Below, one piece after another: positions 23,530-34,021 of a DNA stretch of 64,000 nt. Origin of the DNA: Entoloma clypeatum (taxonomy: Eukaryota; Basidiomycota; Agaricomycetes; Agaricales; Entolomataceae); assembly GCA_963565915.1 (NCBI GenBank), contig OY751490.1, positions 186,001 through 250,000 on the forward strand. The letters are read 5' to 3'. The number at the start of each line of letters is the position of its first letter. Position 1 is the first letter of the stretch. Below the pieces are notes generated by a model, which worked only from the letters and a program-made list of their open reading frames with translations, searched no databases and was not told the origin of the DNA. Both the position numbers and the translations under genes were made by a program.

Positions 23530-24284
23530 TGTTATATACCATTCTGGCTCCAACAACCTCCGATCATCTCCGATCAATTCCGATCAATTCCGCTCCAACG
23601 ATCTCCGATCAATTCCGATATTCCGGACATCCGTTACCTCCGCATCTCCGCACGTTGCCATCGTGCATTTCATATTCATAACTCCATGCCTTTATGCATT
23701 TCATATTCATATTCCCGTTTACTTATGCATCGCCTTTTCCGCATGGTCCGTTGACCGACATCTCTGATGTTCGTTACAGTCGCTGGCAACTTACGCCACA
23801 ACTCCGGACCTACTCCGACCATCTCCGTAAAGTAATCTCATTTAGATATTTAAGCTCGTACCATACCTGTAGTTCCTCAGTTCGAATATCAACAAAGTTC
23901 ACCCCTCTACTCCCCGTTCATGCCAGAGATCCTCGCTGTGGTACAATACGCCAACGACATCCTCATCTACTGCTCTTCCTCCATCGTTACCCTTCGACGA
24001 GCTCAGTACTGTGTCCGAGTTACAACTCCGACGTCGTCCAACCATTTCCACATCAACGTGTCTCTCACCGAGATCTTTCCGAGGACCTCCGCACCTCCGA
24101 CCTCTCCTCCGACCTCCTGAAATTGGGACACCTTATCCAACAAATGGCGGCGCAACACATACGTTGAAGCCATGTCCCTCCCCTTCGTCAATCCTCCGCA
24201 TTTCCGGAGTTCCGCTCCGGTCTCAGTCCTACGTCCGACCTCCGACGGACTCCGACGAAGCTCCGACTTTTCACCTACTTAACA
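23530..24284 (+). mobile_element. Solo LTR in Copia A (755 bp), CTCCGA-rich
   Basis: TGTTATATACC...CTACTTAACA flanked by GACGG (23525-23529) and GATGG (24285-24289), a one-mismatch 5 bp duplication. Excision joins IKADG to HKKARLVAQGF of the RT. Dozens of CTCCGA/TCCGATC motifs fill it. Confidence 0.88.
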
Positions 24285-24289
24285 GATGG

Positions 24290-25117
24290 CCATAAAAAGG
24301 CTCGGCTTGTTGCTCAAGGGTTCTCGCAAATTGAGGGAATCAATTTCGACAAGGTATTCTCTCCCGTAGTTCAATTTGAGACAGTACGTCTCATGCTCGC
24401 TACTGCCGCGCTTGAGAGTTGGGTGATTCTCGCGCTTGATGTAACTGCTGCTTTTCTTTATGGGAAACTCCAGGAAGAGTTATACATGATGCAACCTGAA
24501 GGCTTCAAAATAAAAGACAAAGAACTTCTTGTTTGGCACCTGCATAAGGCTATTTATGGTTTGAAGCAGGCTGGACTTGCATGGTGGCATGCCATGGAGA
24601 AATCCATGAAGAAACTAGGTTTCCAAAGGGTCATATCTGACACCAGAATCTTTGTTTTCTATTCCCCAAACGGAACCATTGTACTAGCAATAATCTATGT
24701 CGATGATGCAATGTTCATGGGACCAGACGCTAAGCTTACAACTGTTAAAAGAGCTGAATTCATGGCTATTTGGGAATCTCATGATCTAGGTGAACCCACT
24801 GAATTCTTGAGAATGCGCATCACATGTACCAAGAATACAATCATGATTGATCAATGTGCCTATTTACAAAAAGTAGTAGAGAGATTCGGCATGACAAATG
24901 CAATGATCGCCAAGACTCCTCTACCTACTGGATACAAGCTGACAGCAAATGCTGGCACTGCCACTGCTGTGCTTCGATCACAATTTCAGCAGATCATAGG
25001 GTCTCTGCTATATTTAATGATCGGTACATGACTCAACATTGCCTTTGCCGTGATTATGTTATCACAGTTCTCGGCAAATCCTACCCAGGAACACATTGAT
25101 AAAGCGAAGTATATAAT
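24290..25117 (+). pseudogene. Copia A reverse transcriptase
   Basis: Reads ARLVAQGFSQIEGINFDKVF, LDVTAAFLYGKLQEELYMMQ, AIYGLKQAGLAWWHAMEKS, VLAIIYVDDAMFMGP (catalytic YVDD intact) and GSLLYLMIGT. A TGA at 25029-25031 stands where Copia B and G have Arg (GTRPN). The frame then continues LNIAFAVIMLSQFSANPTQE up to the Copia G insertion at 25118 and resumes at 30931 (KYI to IRYLVGTSDYR). Confidence 0.9.
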
Positions 25118-25425
25118 TGTTGAAACTTTTCCATCATGTAGATTAGATTAGATTAGATTATATCATGTGACCTTAGACATCTTTGATTACATACTTATTT
25201 GGTTGGTACAAACAGTAGTATGGTATATAAGACCAGGAAACTGATAATATCAATAAGTTGTCTCTTGACTCTTAACCAGCTCCATCCCTCTTACCAGCCT
25301 CAACCGCTCTCACCAGCCCCACCCTTCTCAACCAAGTAAGTGACTAGAACGGTAGAGTAGAGTACTTCCACTGTAGCTGTGTTGCTCAGTACATCTGCGG
25401 CTAGTGCCCAGGTGGAACTTCAACA
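25118..25425 (+). repeat. 5' LTR of Copia G
   Basis: TGTTGAAACTTTTCC...GAACTTCAACA, including TTAGATTAGATTAGATTA and TATATAAGACC (promoter-like). Confidence 0.93.
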
Positions 25426-25440
25426 GGTTATGGGCCCCGG
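25426..25440 (+). other. Primer-binding site of Copia G
   Basis: GGTTATGGGCCCCGG immediately after the LTR, complementary to the initiator tRNA-Met anticodon arm as in Drosophila copia. Confidence 0.8.
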
Positions 25441-25751
25441 ATAGCAGAGGGACTTGGGAACGCTGGCAACAGCGAGTACCTGCCCACTCTATCCTGGTTG
25501 GCAAAGAACCGATCGAAAGATCTAGGTTCTGAGTCATACTTCTTCACATATAAACCTGGGAACGTCATTACGACAAGTACCTGTCATGAAGCGTCCCTAA
25601 GGGGATTGACTTAGTACACATCATGTGAAAACGTTGATTGTACCTCATACACTTCTGACAAAAAGGGTTTTTCCCACAACCACTATTCCTGAAGGGAATA
25701 TGTTATGAGGAATCATTTATTTGTTTTCTCTAAAATCAAGGACATCACTGA

Positions 25752-27049
25752 TTGGGAGAACTCCTTTTAGACTCATTCTTCGACGGCCAGAGTTGGGCCG
25801 AGAAAATGAAGTCATACCTTCTCCATCAAGGAGTCTGGCGCATCGTATCCGGCGACATTGAGCGCCCTGACATCGCGGACTTTACGGTCACGGTCTCCAC
25901 CCCTGCCTCTGCCACCTCAACATCTGCGACTCAACCTCCGGTGGTCACCACTACCGTTGACCAACCTGCCTTTCACAAGGAAAGAAAGATTTGGATTAGG
26001 GACGACGACATGGCTCTAGGCTCCATCCGCCTCAAAGTCTCCGAGGCAATCAGGAGGCACATCAAGGATGTCAAGTCCTCAAAAGACGCCTGGACATCGT
26101 TGAAGGACGCATATTCAAAAGTCTCTCCCGCCACCATATTTGGCAATTTCAAAGCTGCAGCCTCTTTCAAACTGTCTGGTCGGGACCCTGTGCCGGAAAT
26201 CGAGCGCCTTGGGTCACTCTTCGCTCGCCTTAGCGACTCAAAATTCGTTGTGCCTGATCTGATGCAGGCTATGATCTTGGCAAGTGCCATTCCTGACGCT
26301 TGGTCGTCTCTCTCCACTGCCCTCTTTCAGGTCTACGATGCCAATGACTTCACATGGCAGGCCGTCACCGACAGCATCATTTCAGAGTACAGGCGCAAGT
26401 ATGCGATAGGGTCTACTCGGGCGTCCAACGAGCAGGCCCGGAAAATCTCCGGGACTAAGCGGAAGGGGCAAGACCCCAAATGGGAAAAGCAGACAGTGCC
26501 GAGTACCTCGCAGAACAATGCTGACGAGCAGCCTAACTCGACCAACCCAAGTACCGCTTCTGAAAAGAAGAAGGGAAAGGGACGCTGGCACAACCAGAAG
26601 AAGCGCGCCAACAACGCAGACAACATTGAGGAGATGGTCGAGTTCATCGCACCAGCCATTGAGCAACCCCCTCGTCATCCTGCTCCTTGTCCTCTACCCC
26701 CTCGTCGCCCTGCTCCTTGTCATGCACAGTCTTTCACCACCGTAACCGGTCGTGGAAAGACTTCCTTTACTGTACAACCTGAGTCAGAAAGGATGCAGTC
26801 ACTACTGCAACGCATGAACCGAGTACCACGCAACCTGAGTCAGAGAAAATGCAGTCACTCCTGCAACGCATGAACCCGCCTCCTTCTCAGTACACCGGGC
26901 TTCCCTCTGGAAAGCCATCTGTGTGGAAAAAGAACGAGAGGGTGCGAAGACTTGCCCGAGAAATCGGTGCTCAACCCTCTGGGTCAAACCTTCGTATCTT
27001 GGATACCATCATCCCAGACATCGATGAGAGGCCAGCAAAACAGCGTTGA
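25752..27049 (+). pseudogene. Copia G gag
   Basis: Same protein as Copia B gag (QSWAEKMKSYLLHQGVWRIVSG...). The original start region (MSTSCSALDSIAI in B) is deleted, so only a chance upstream ATG remains. Here the frame across DLMQAMILASAIPDAW is intact, unlike B. A partial tandem duplication of about 55 bp around 26770-26875 (CAACCTGAGTCAGA...CGCATGAACC twice) shifts the frame before MNPPPSQYTGLPSGKPS. Confidence 0.88.
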
Positions 27050-27076
27050 GTTACTCCGCCGTTAGACCAATCGCTG

Positions 27077-30000
27077 ATGATGGACATCGACCAGGAACGG
27101 ATGGGGCCGGATGAGTTTGATTATGAGATAGAACTTGACGGTCCGTCAAACCCTTTTCTTAAACCTTACCAAATGCGGAAAGCTAATTATGCCTCTCAAC
27201 AGACGTATAATATATTAGCTAGTACCACTACAGAGTGCGTAGATCACTTCAGCAGTGATCTACACAAAAAATATATTAAACATTTGCCTCTTGCACACAC
27301 TGTAAGGAAAAAGAACGCGCGCAGTGGATATTAGACTCCAGCGCCTCGTTACACTTCACCTATGAGTTTAAAGACTTCGCATACTATAGACCTCTCACGG
27401 TCAAGCAATTTGTCAAAACTGTAGCTAAAGGGAAGAAACTGGAAATATTAGGAGTTGGGGCTGTTCCAGTACGGCATACCCTGAATGGGGAAATTAGAAC
27501 CCATCTTCTCAGACCGGTATTCTACATTCCGGACATGGACACATGCCTATTGTCCCTAGGCGTCTTCCTTAACCATGGTTACAAAGTAGATGGGACTTGT
27601 GGAGAAATCAATATCTCCAAAGGGCTGAACAAAATCCAGTTTTCGCCCCATATCCTTGTTCAAACCATTTACTGGTTAGACACTGAAATACGCTATGATC
27701 AGATCCATGCGATCTCAAGCGAAATTACTGTCGAACCATGGCACAAGCGTCTTGGTCACCCAAACGATCAAGCTCTTTGAAAGATTCCCACCAGTACCAA
27801 AGGGGTACCTGAGACACTAGTGCATGAGAAACCACAGGAAAGTTGTACAGGTTGCCTCAAAGGGAAAATGCCGAATCAATCATACCCCAATTCGATGACA
27901 AGGGCAACCGAAACTTTTGATCTCATCCATTCCGATCTTAAACAGATATCCACGGCATCTTACCATAAATACAAATATTTCCTTACGTTTTTGGATGACT
28001 TTTCATCCCACGTCTGGGTCATCTTGCTTAGAAAGAAGTCTGATGCCATTACGGCACTGAGACAATTTCTTGCAATGATCCAGAATCAGTTCGCTGCTAC
28101 TCCTAAGAAGTGGCGAGTTGATGGTGGTGGAGAATTCAACGAATATAAGGATGTACTTGCTGATCATGGAATTCTGATCGACATCACGCTCCCATATCAG
28201 CATCAGCAGAATGGTAGAGCAGAAAGGATCAATCGAGCTCTATGGGAAAAATCTCAGGCCTTGCGCTTTGACACATGTTTACCACCTATGTGGTGGGAAT
28301 TCTGTTTGGAACATGCAGCATTCCTCTACAACAGAACCCCCATGCAGCGTCTTGAATGGAAAACCCCTTACTTCAGGGTGACTAATGAGATTCCCGACAT
28401 GTCAAGTGTCAGAGTCTTCGGATGCCAGGCATATGTATATATCCCAAAAGAGAAACGGAAAAACTCCCTGGAATCCAGATCACGATTGATGATTTATCTC
28501 GGATCAAAACCAGGAGTCAAAGGATAGCGTTTCATGGATCCTGAGACCAATACGATTTTCATGGGTGGGAAAGTGATCTTTGATGAGAGCAAGTACCCTA
28601 GATGCCACATCGATCCTTTGCCAGAAAACCATCCAGAAATGGAAAACCCAGAACCGGCTGATGAGTTTGAGGACCTCATCCCCGGAAATGATGACAATGA
28701 CAGTCATAACGAAACACCTCACGACCCTGTTCCTACTGGACAGGATCACCCTGAATCAGACGATGATTTGCCGCCTAGCAAGCCCGATGACGAGCCACGA
28801 GTACCCACTCCGGAACCCAAACAAGTACCAGATCGACTGATCAGGGAACGACGAGTTCGGAGAATGCCAGGTAGCATCTATGGGGAAGACACCCCTGCTT
28901 CTGATCTTGAAAAAATGGATTGAAGATGTAGATTAGGCGGTCAATCGGCATGGATGAATGATCTCCTAATGGAGGCAATCTCTATCCAAGTGGGCATCAT
29001 CGAATTGTCACACAAAGACATATACCCTCTTCCAAACAAAGAAGATTGGTATGCGGCAGAACGAAAAGAGCTAGACATGCTCAAAAGCCGCGGGGTGATC
29101 ACGGAGTTAGTACCCCTACCCGCAGGGAGGAAGGCTCTAAGGAACAAATGGGTTTACAATGAAAAATCCGACGGGCATTTGAAAGCGCGCCTTGTCGCAA
29201 AAGGCTTCTCACAGGTAGAAGGGATTGATTTCGATCAAGTCTTCTCACCAGTAGTGAGGTACGAGACTGTCCGGTTAATCCTGGCATTGACAGCCCTTGA
29301 AGGGTGGTTCATGACATTCTTGGACGTCTCATCAGCCTTCCTCTATGGAAGACTCCGTGAGGTAATTTACATGTGACAGCCTGAGGGTTACATAGTAAAA
29401 GGGAAAGAACACTTTGTGTAGCAGCTATACAAAGCCCTATATGGACTCAAGCAGGCCGCATTAGCCTGGTGGAGAGAACTCGATTCCTCCATGAAAAAGC
29501 TCGGTTTTGTCCGGCTACACTCCGATGCGAGAGTTTTTATTCACACAAGTACCAAAGGGGAAATTGTGATCACCGTCATTTATGTCAATGACTCTGCTTT
29601 TCTCGGCACAAACCGGGAATACATGCTAGAGAAAAAGAAGGCCTTCATGACAACATGGGAATGTAGGGACCTAGGGCATCTGGTGTCTGATGGGGAACCG
29701 AAGGAATTTCTCTCAATCCAAATAAGGCAACGTGGGAAGAGGATCTTCATTGATCAAGTACCTTACCTTGAGAAAATTCTCGCACATATGGGGATGAGCG
29801 AATCCAATGCCACCCATACCCCACTCCCGACGGGCTACAAACCCATGAAGTCTGAAGATGAACCCAATGCGGAACTCAGATCCAAGTACCAATCTGTTAT
29901 CGGATCACTATTGTACTTAATGATCGGGACGAGACCCAACATTTGTTTCGCCGTGATCAAAATGTCCCAATTCTCCGCAAACCCTACCAAACGCCATTTA

Positions 30001-30546
30001 GAAGTGGCTAGGGATATTTGCAGGTATTTGAGGGCAACAAAAGATTACGCGATCATGTATGATGGTGATTCTGGGAAAGGAATCTACGCATTCACAGACT
30101 CCGATTGGGCATCAGATGAAAACACCAGGAAGTCCACCACTGGTTACTTCATATTGCTGGCGTCTGGAGCAGTAACATGGGTTTCATCAGCGCAGAAAAC
30201 CATTGCCCTCTCTTCCACGGAAGCAGAATACATGGCGCTATCAGATTGCAGTCGTGCAGTAACATGGCTTAGAAGCATGCTTGCCGAACTTGGGATGCAG
30301 ATCGGATCAGTCCCGATTTATGGAGATAACAATGGCTCTGTCTTTATCACATCCAACCCTGTAACTGAAAAGCGGTCCAAACACATCGACGTGTGATTCC
30401 ACTTCGTCAGAGAAAAAGTATCTGAAGGCATCATTACAGTCGAATTCATCGAAGGAGTGAATAACCCTGGAGACCTTTTAACTAAGAATCTGGGGAAAAT
30501 CCTCTTCAACAAGTTTATCCCGTACTTTGGATTACTTAACAACTAG
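27077..30546 (+). pseudogene. Copia G pol: protease, integrase, reverse transcriptase, RNase H
   Basis: Domain order as in Copia B: LDSSAS protease remnant, WHKRLGHPN...CTGCLKGK, integrase core (HSDL, VDGGGEF, NGRAERIN), RT, and RNase H (DSDWASD, SSTEAEYMA, GDNNGS) ending FGLLNN. Stops include TGA at 27778-27780 (CGA in B), TAG after KPGVKG (28525-28527, shared with B), TGA at 28921-28923 (CGA in B), TGA at 29374-29376 (CGA in B), TAG near 29419, and TGA after KHIDV (shared with B). The catalytic motif is YVND (about 29581-29592) instead of YVDD, a GAT to AAT change that should abolish reverse transcription. Confidence 0.93.
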
Positions 30547-30615
30547 ACGAAGAAAGAGTACCTATATGGGAAAAAAGTAAAATGTATTTAGAAGTATGTA
30601 CTAAATATGGGGGGG

Positions 30616-30925
30616 TGTTGAAAGTTTTTCCATCACGTAGATTAGATTAGATTAGATTACATCACATGACCTTTACACATCTTCGATTACATACTTATTT
30701 GGTTGGTACAAACAGTAGTACGGTATATAAGACCAGGAAACTGATAATATCAATAAGTTGACTCTTGACTCTTAACCAGCTCCATCCCTCTTACCAGCCT
30801 CAACTGCTCTCACCAGCCCCACCCTTCTCAACCAAGTAAGTGACTAGAATGGTAGAGTAGAGTACTTCCACTGTAGCTGTGTTGCTCAGTACATCTGCGG
30901 CTAGCGCCCAGGTGGAACTTCAACA
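30616..30925 (+). repeat. 3' LTR of Copia G
   Basis: TGTTGAAAGTTTTTCC...GAACTTCAACA, preceded by the G7 polypurine tract. Several differences from the 5' LTR indicate an older insertion than Copia B. Confidence 0.93.
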
Positions 30926-30930
30926 ATAAT

Positions 30931-31456
30931 CCGCTATCTCGTGGGCACTTCTGATTACCGACTGACCTATTCCAGTGATCAAAATGTGGGCTTACATGCC
31001 TACATGGATTCTGACTGGGCATCCGATGAAATTAAGCGTTGAAGCTGCACCGGCTTTTTCCTGAAGCTTGCAGGTGCTTCTGTAGGCTGGACTTGTCATC
31101 TACAAAAAACCATTGCTCACTCGTCTACTGAAGCAGAGTACATGGCAATGTCCGATTGTGGCCACCAAGTAAAATGGGTAATCCAGCTCTTCCAGGAGAT
31201 TGGCTTCCTAATGCAGAATGTCCCGATCTTTGCCGACAATCATGGCTCGATCTTTATTGGGAACAACCCTGTACAGAAACGCCGTACTAAACATATCGAT
31301 CTGAGATATCACGTCATCCAAGAATACATCTCTCGTGGATTGATCACTGTAGAGTACATTGAAGGCACATCCAATCCCACAGATATGCTAACTAAAAATC
31401 TTAGTCGGGAACTCTTTGAAAGATGTCGCCAACATCTAGGCTTGACATTTTCATAA
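30931..31456 (+). pseudogene. Copia A RNase H and pol C-terminus
   Basis: Reads IRYLVGTSDYRLTYSSDQ, AYMDSDWASDEIKR, then a TGA where CGA is expected (31039-31041), CTGFFLKLAGASVGWTC, AHSSTEAEYMAMSDCGHQVK, FADNHGSIFIGNNP and a tail ending LGLTFS. The RNase H acidic residues (DSD, E of TEAEY, D of ADN) are present. Confidence 0.9.
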
Positions 31457-31482
31457 TCCGATGTATACACATCAAGGGGGAG

Positions 31483-31772
31483 TGTTGAACGAGTTCTGCT
31501 TCCATTAGATGCGCCATGTGCTCAACCTCATGACATACAAATAGTGTACAAATAAGTTGACTAGTATATAAGACTGTCCTTATTCTCTCTGCAATATAAC
31601 ACTCTTACCAAGTAACCCCCACCTGCAAACACCTCTCAAGATTAGTAGTAGGATCTCTCTCTATTGTAGATACACGATCTGTAGCGCATAGCATAGAGTA
31701 TACTAGGACTGCAAGACGACACATCCGCTGTGATCACCTCCAGCGTTGATGTGATTGTATGCTGTTCCAACA
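31483..31772 (+). repeat. 3' LTR of Copia A
   Basis: 290 bp, preceded by purine tract AAGGGGGAG and followed by the target duplication GTTCC. Confidence 0.93.
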
Positions 31773-31777
31773 GTTCC

Positions 31778-32446
31778 CGCTTGGCAGCTTCCTTAGCCGC
31801 CTTTTCATCCTGTTCGGCCATGTGAAACCGAACCTCTTGATTCTTGAGGAGGCACACTTCTTGCGCCTCAGTTGTCTCGTCCTCCTCTGTGTCCTCCAGG
31901 TCATCAGTAAGGGACGGCTCCTCATCCTCATAGTTGTCTGACGAGTCAGAGGCTGGGGCTTGTGGACGGTTGTCCAACATCAATGGGTGGACTGCATTGT
32001 CCACCTTCGGCCACTTCATATCCACTCCCAACAGGAGCCGGGGCTCTCCTGGGACATGTGGGGGTGGAACAATATGTTCCACCACGTCACCTCTGGGGTG
32101 CTTGCACCTTCCAGCACACTTGGAACCTTGAATGACCCTTTTGGCTTGTGGGGGTCCGTGATGACCCCCAGACCTCTCTCTTCACCTCCCCGGGGTATCC
32201 CTTGCTCTCTGACTGGTAACGGTTTCACCGGTCGAGATTCTGAGGAATCCCTAGAAGGGTGAGCTGAAGCCAGTCCCAAGGATGAGACCGAGGCCGAGGG
32301 TCCTGCCAATGGACCCTCTCATTCCCTAGTACAAGATGACGAGGGTTCTGTAGAGAACCCTCCCTGACTCCGCACCTTCTGGGGACAGCGCACACCCTCA
32401 TCTTGTGGAGGGGACTGAGGGGAAGCGGGTCACTTCTGTCTTGCCA
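31778..32446 (-). pseudogene. Unrecognised disrupted gene, N-terminal fragment
   Basis: First part of a minus-strand ORF that continues at 11983-12649 and 8900-9595 once Copia A and the hAT-like element are removed. The likely start is MARQK at 32444-32446, followed at once by TGA (CGA expected). Then come a Ser/Pro-rich segment (GPSASVSSLGLASAHPSRDS), a frameshift near 32085, VPPPHVPGEPRLLLGVDMKW, an acidic stretch (DSSDNYEDEEPSLTDDLEDT) and a charged helix AEQDEKAAKEAAKRE that joins HRTPGH across the Copia A target site. The reassembled product would be roughly 600 aa with a disordered acidic N terminus and a folded C-terminal part. I do not recognise the family. It may be a host gene, or an ORF of a non-autonomous LTR element whose 3' LTR would be 8033-8592. 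Confidence 0.6.
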
Positions 32447-32451
32447 TAATA

Positions 32452-34021
32452 TAGTGATTGAAAGTTCGGTTTGGTCTTGTTTTTGACCCCCGAAAAGGAA
32501 GGACCAAGGACCGCACCAGTCTCAATTTTACATAGTCACCTTGGAAAACCGGACCAGACCGGTGAGAGACCAGTCTGACCAGTCCATGTATTCAGGTCTG
32601 ATGAGACTGGACCGGTTTAAACCAGTCCAGACTTGTAATATGTACTGTACTAGGCTATGAGTGTGCTACTGGATGGCGTATGCACGTATCATCTGAGTCT
32701 CGCCATCTGACGCTGTTGGGCATGAGTGAGACAAGTGGAGAGTCTATGTAGCAGAATGATGTATCAAAACACCCTGTAAATCATGATAAACAGTGCAGCA
32801 TGAGTTCCCTTAAACACAAAAAGCAACATTTCTTACTTCCTCCTTTCCACAACCACATTAGATTACATGTAATATATATATACTATTTAACCATTGCATG
32901 TGAACCTATTGAGACCATTCAAACACAATTCAAGGACTTCATAAGGTGAATGTGAGCAGAATAGGTCGAAAATTTGACCAAAAATTTTTATTTCAGATTT
33001 GGATTCTCCACATTCAGGGGATCTTATAGCACATTTGTTTTTCAAATTTGGTTGATTCATTATGGAGATATAACACTTTTACTGAAATCTGCACATTTCA
33101 TTATTTCTATCATATCTAGACTTCTAAAAATTATACAAAGTGTGTCAGAAGATGAATACATATCCCATAAGTAGTCTATCACTTTAAGCTATTATTAGGC
33201 TATGAGGAAGGCACCACACGCGCCTGTGCAATGCATTTTGCACATTGTTTACTATTATTTGTTGCAGAGCATGGCACCTCTATAACTTAAAATCCATGGC
33301 AAAATTTCAGAAAAACAATACATATTGAGTGAGATATAATCTCCTCCTACATAATTGATAGAGTAGAAACCCTTACTTGTTCCTGTGTAGACATAATAAG
33401 CAGATGTGGGATGTTTTTGGGGATTTGTTTACATGTATTTGACACATTTGATGTGCGCTTGATGTGCGTCATCCAACGTCGAAACGACGCATCCACCCAT
33501 TCCTGACCTTGCAATGAGGGGCACACATGTTGAAAAGGTTAAAATATATTTATAGATTTTATTGAAAGCCTGTGTCTACATGTGATCGGGGCAGGGGGGG
33601 GGGTGCACATACACCTTTTGTCTTTTTTGGCTGGTTGTGCCTATTTTGCAAGTGCCTATTTGGGAAGTGAAAAAGTGGGTATGTAGAGTGAGTGAGCAAG
33701 AAATTACAATGGTTCTGTGGCTTAGTTGGTTAAGTTGTTAGAATAATAGTGTATACTATAGAGGCTGAGAGTTCAAGTCTTACTGATGGCACAAATTTTG
33801 CTTGGTGCTGGGCCCTCAGAGCGTTCTGTGAAAAAGACCGGTTTAAACCAGTCCAAACTGGTCTTTGGCCAGTCTTTCAAATCTTAAAATTCGGAGAGAA
33901 CCGAGGACTGGTTGTGATCAAAAACCTTAAAACTTGAGACCGCGGTCCAGTCTCAATCCGGTTCGTTCAGGTCCGGTTTTGGTCTGGTTTTAGGTTCTTG
34001 AGACTGGACTTAGAAACACTA
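32452..34021. mobile_element. Probable non-autonomous hAT-like element (1.57 kb)
   Basis: The ends TAGTGATTGAAAGT and TAGTGTTTCTAAGT (complement at the right end) form an imperfect inverted repeat of the YAGTG type. Subterminal repeats of ACCGGTTTAAACCAGTCC lie near both ends (about 32614-32632 and 33838-33856), with further GGACCGG/ACCAGTCTC motifs. There is no transposase; the interior is AT-rich with a tRNA-like segment. The flanking 8-mers (CCATAATA, AGCAGGGC) do not match, so the boundaries or later rearrangement are uncertain. Confidence 0.5.
33711..33793 (+). ncRNA. tRNA-like segment with Pol III A and B boxes (possible SINE head)
   Basis: A box TGGCTTAGTTGG (33718-33729) and B box GTTCAAGTC (33771-33779) match the TRGCNNAGYNGG and GWTCRANNC consensuses at roughly tRNA spacing. 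The D and T stems can be drawn, but the acceptor stem does not pair. A tRNA-derived SINE fragment or tRNA pseudogene is likelier than a working tRNA. Confidence 0.35.

Larger units (their letters stand above)
25118..30925 (+). mobile_element. Copia retrotransposon G, complete, inserted in Copia A (5808 bp)
   Basis: Plus-strand sister of Copia B. LTRs at 25118-25425 (308 bp) and 30616-30925 (310 bp), perfect 5 bp duplications ATAAT (25113-25117 and 30926-30930), primer site GGTTATGGGCCCCGG at 25426-25440 and a G7 purine tract at 30609-30615. It is more decayed than B, with extra stops and a mutated RT active site. Removing it joins the Copia A RT to its RNase H in frame. Confidence 0.95.
12650..31772 (+). 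mobile_element. Copia retrotransposon A, full length, with nested insertions (19.1 kb)
   Basis: Ty1/copia element in + orientation. LTRs at 12650-12939 and 31483-31772 (290 bp each, TGTTGAAC...GTTCCAACA) are flanked by the same 5 bp GTTCC at 12645-12649 and 31773-31777. A primer site follows the left LTR, and a purine tract (AAGGGGGAG) precedes the right one. Four insertions sit inside: Copia B, a gypsy solo LTR with a further solo LTR inside it, a 755 bp solo LTR, and Copia G. Subtracting them leaves about 5.0 kb, a normal Copia size. Protease and the integrase core are missing (deletion near 20690), and many stops are present, so A is dead. Confidence 0.93.

Noticed and set aside
32452..34021. 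Confident hAT call with 8 bp duplication
   Set aside because: The 8-mers flanking the proposed ends differ (CCATAATA versus AGCAGGGC). Retained only as probable, from termini and subterminal repeats.
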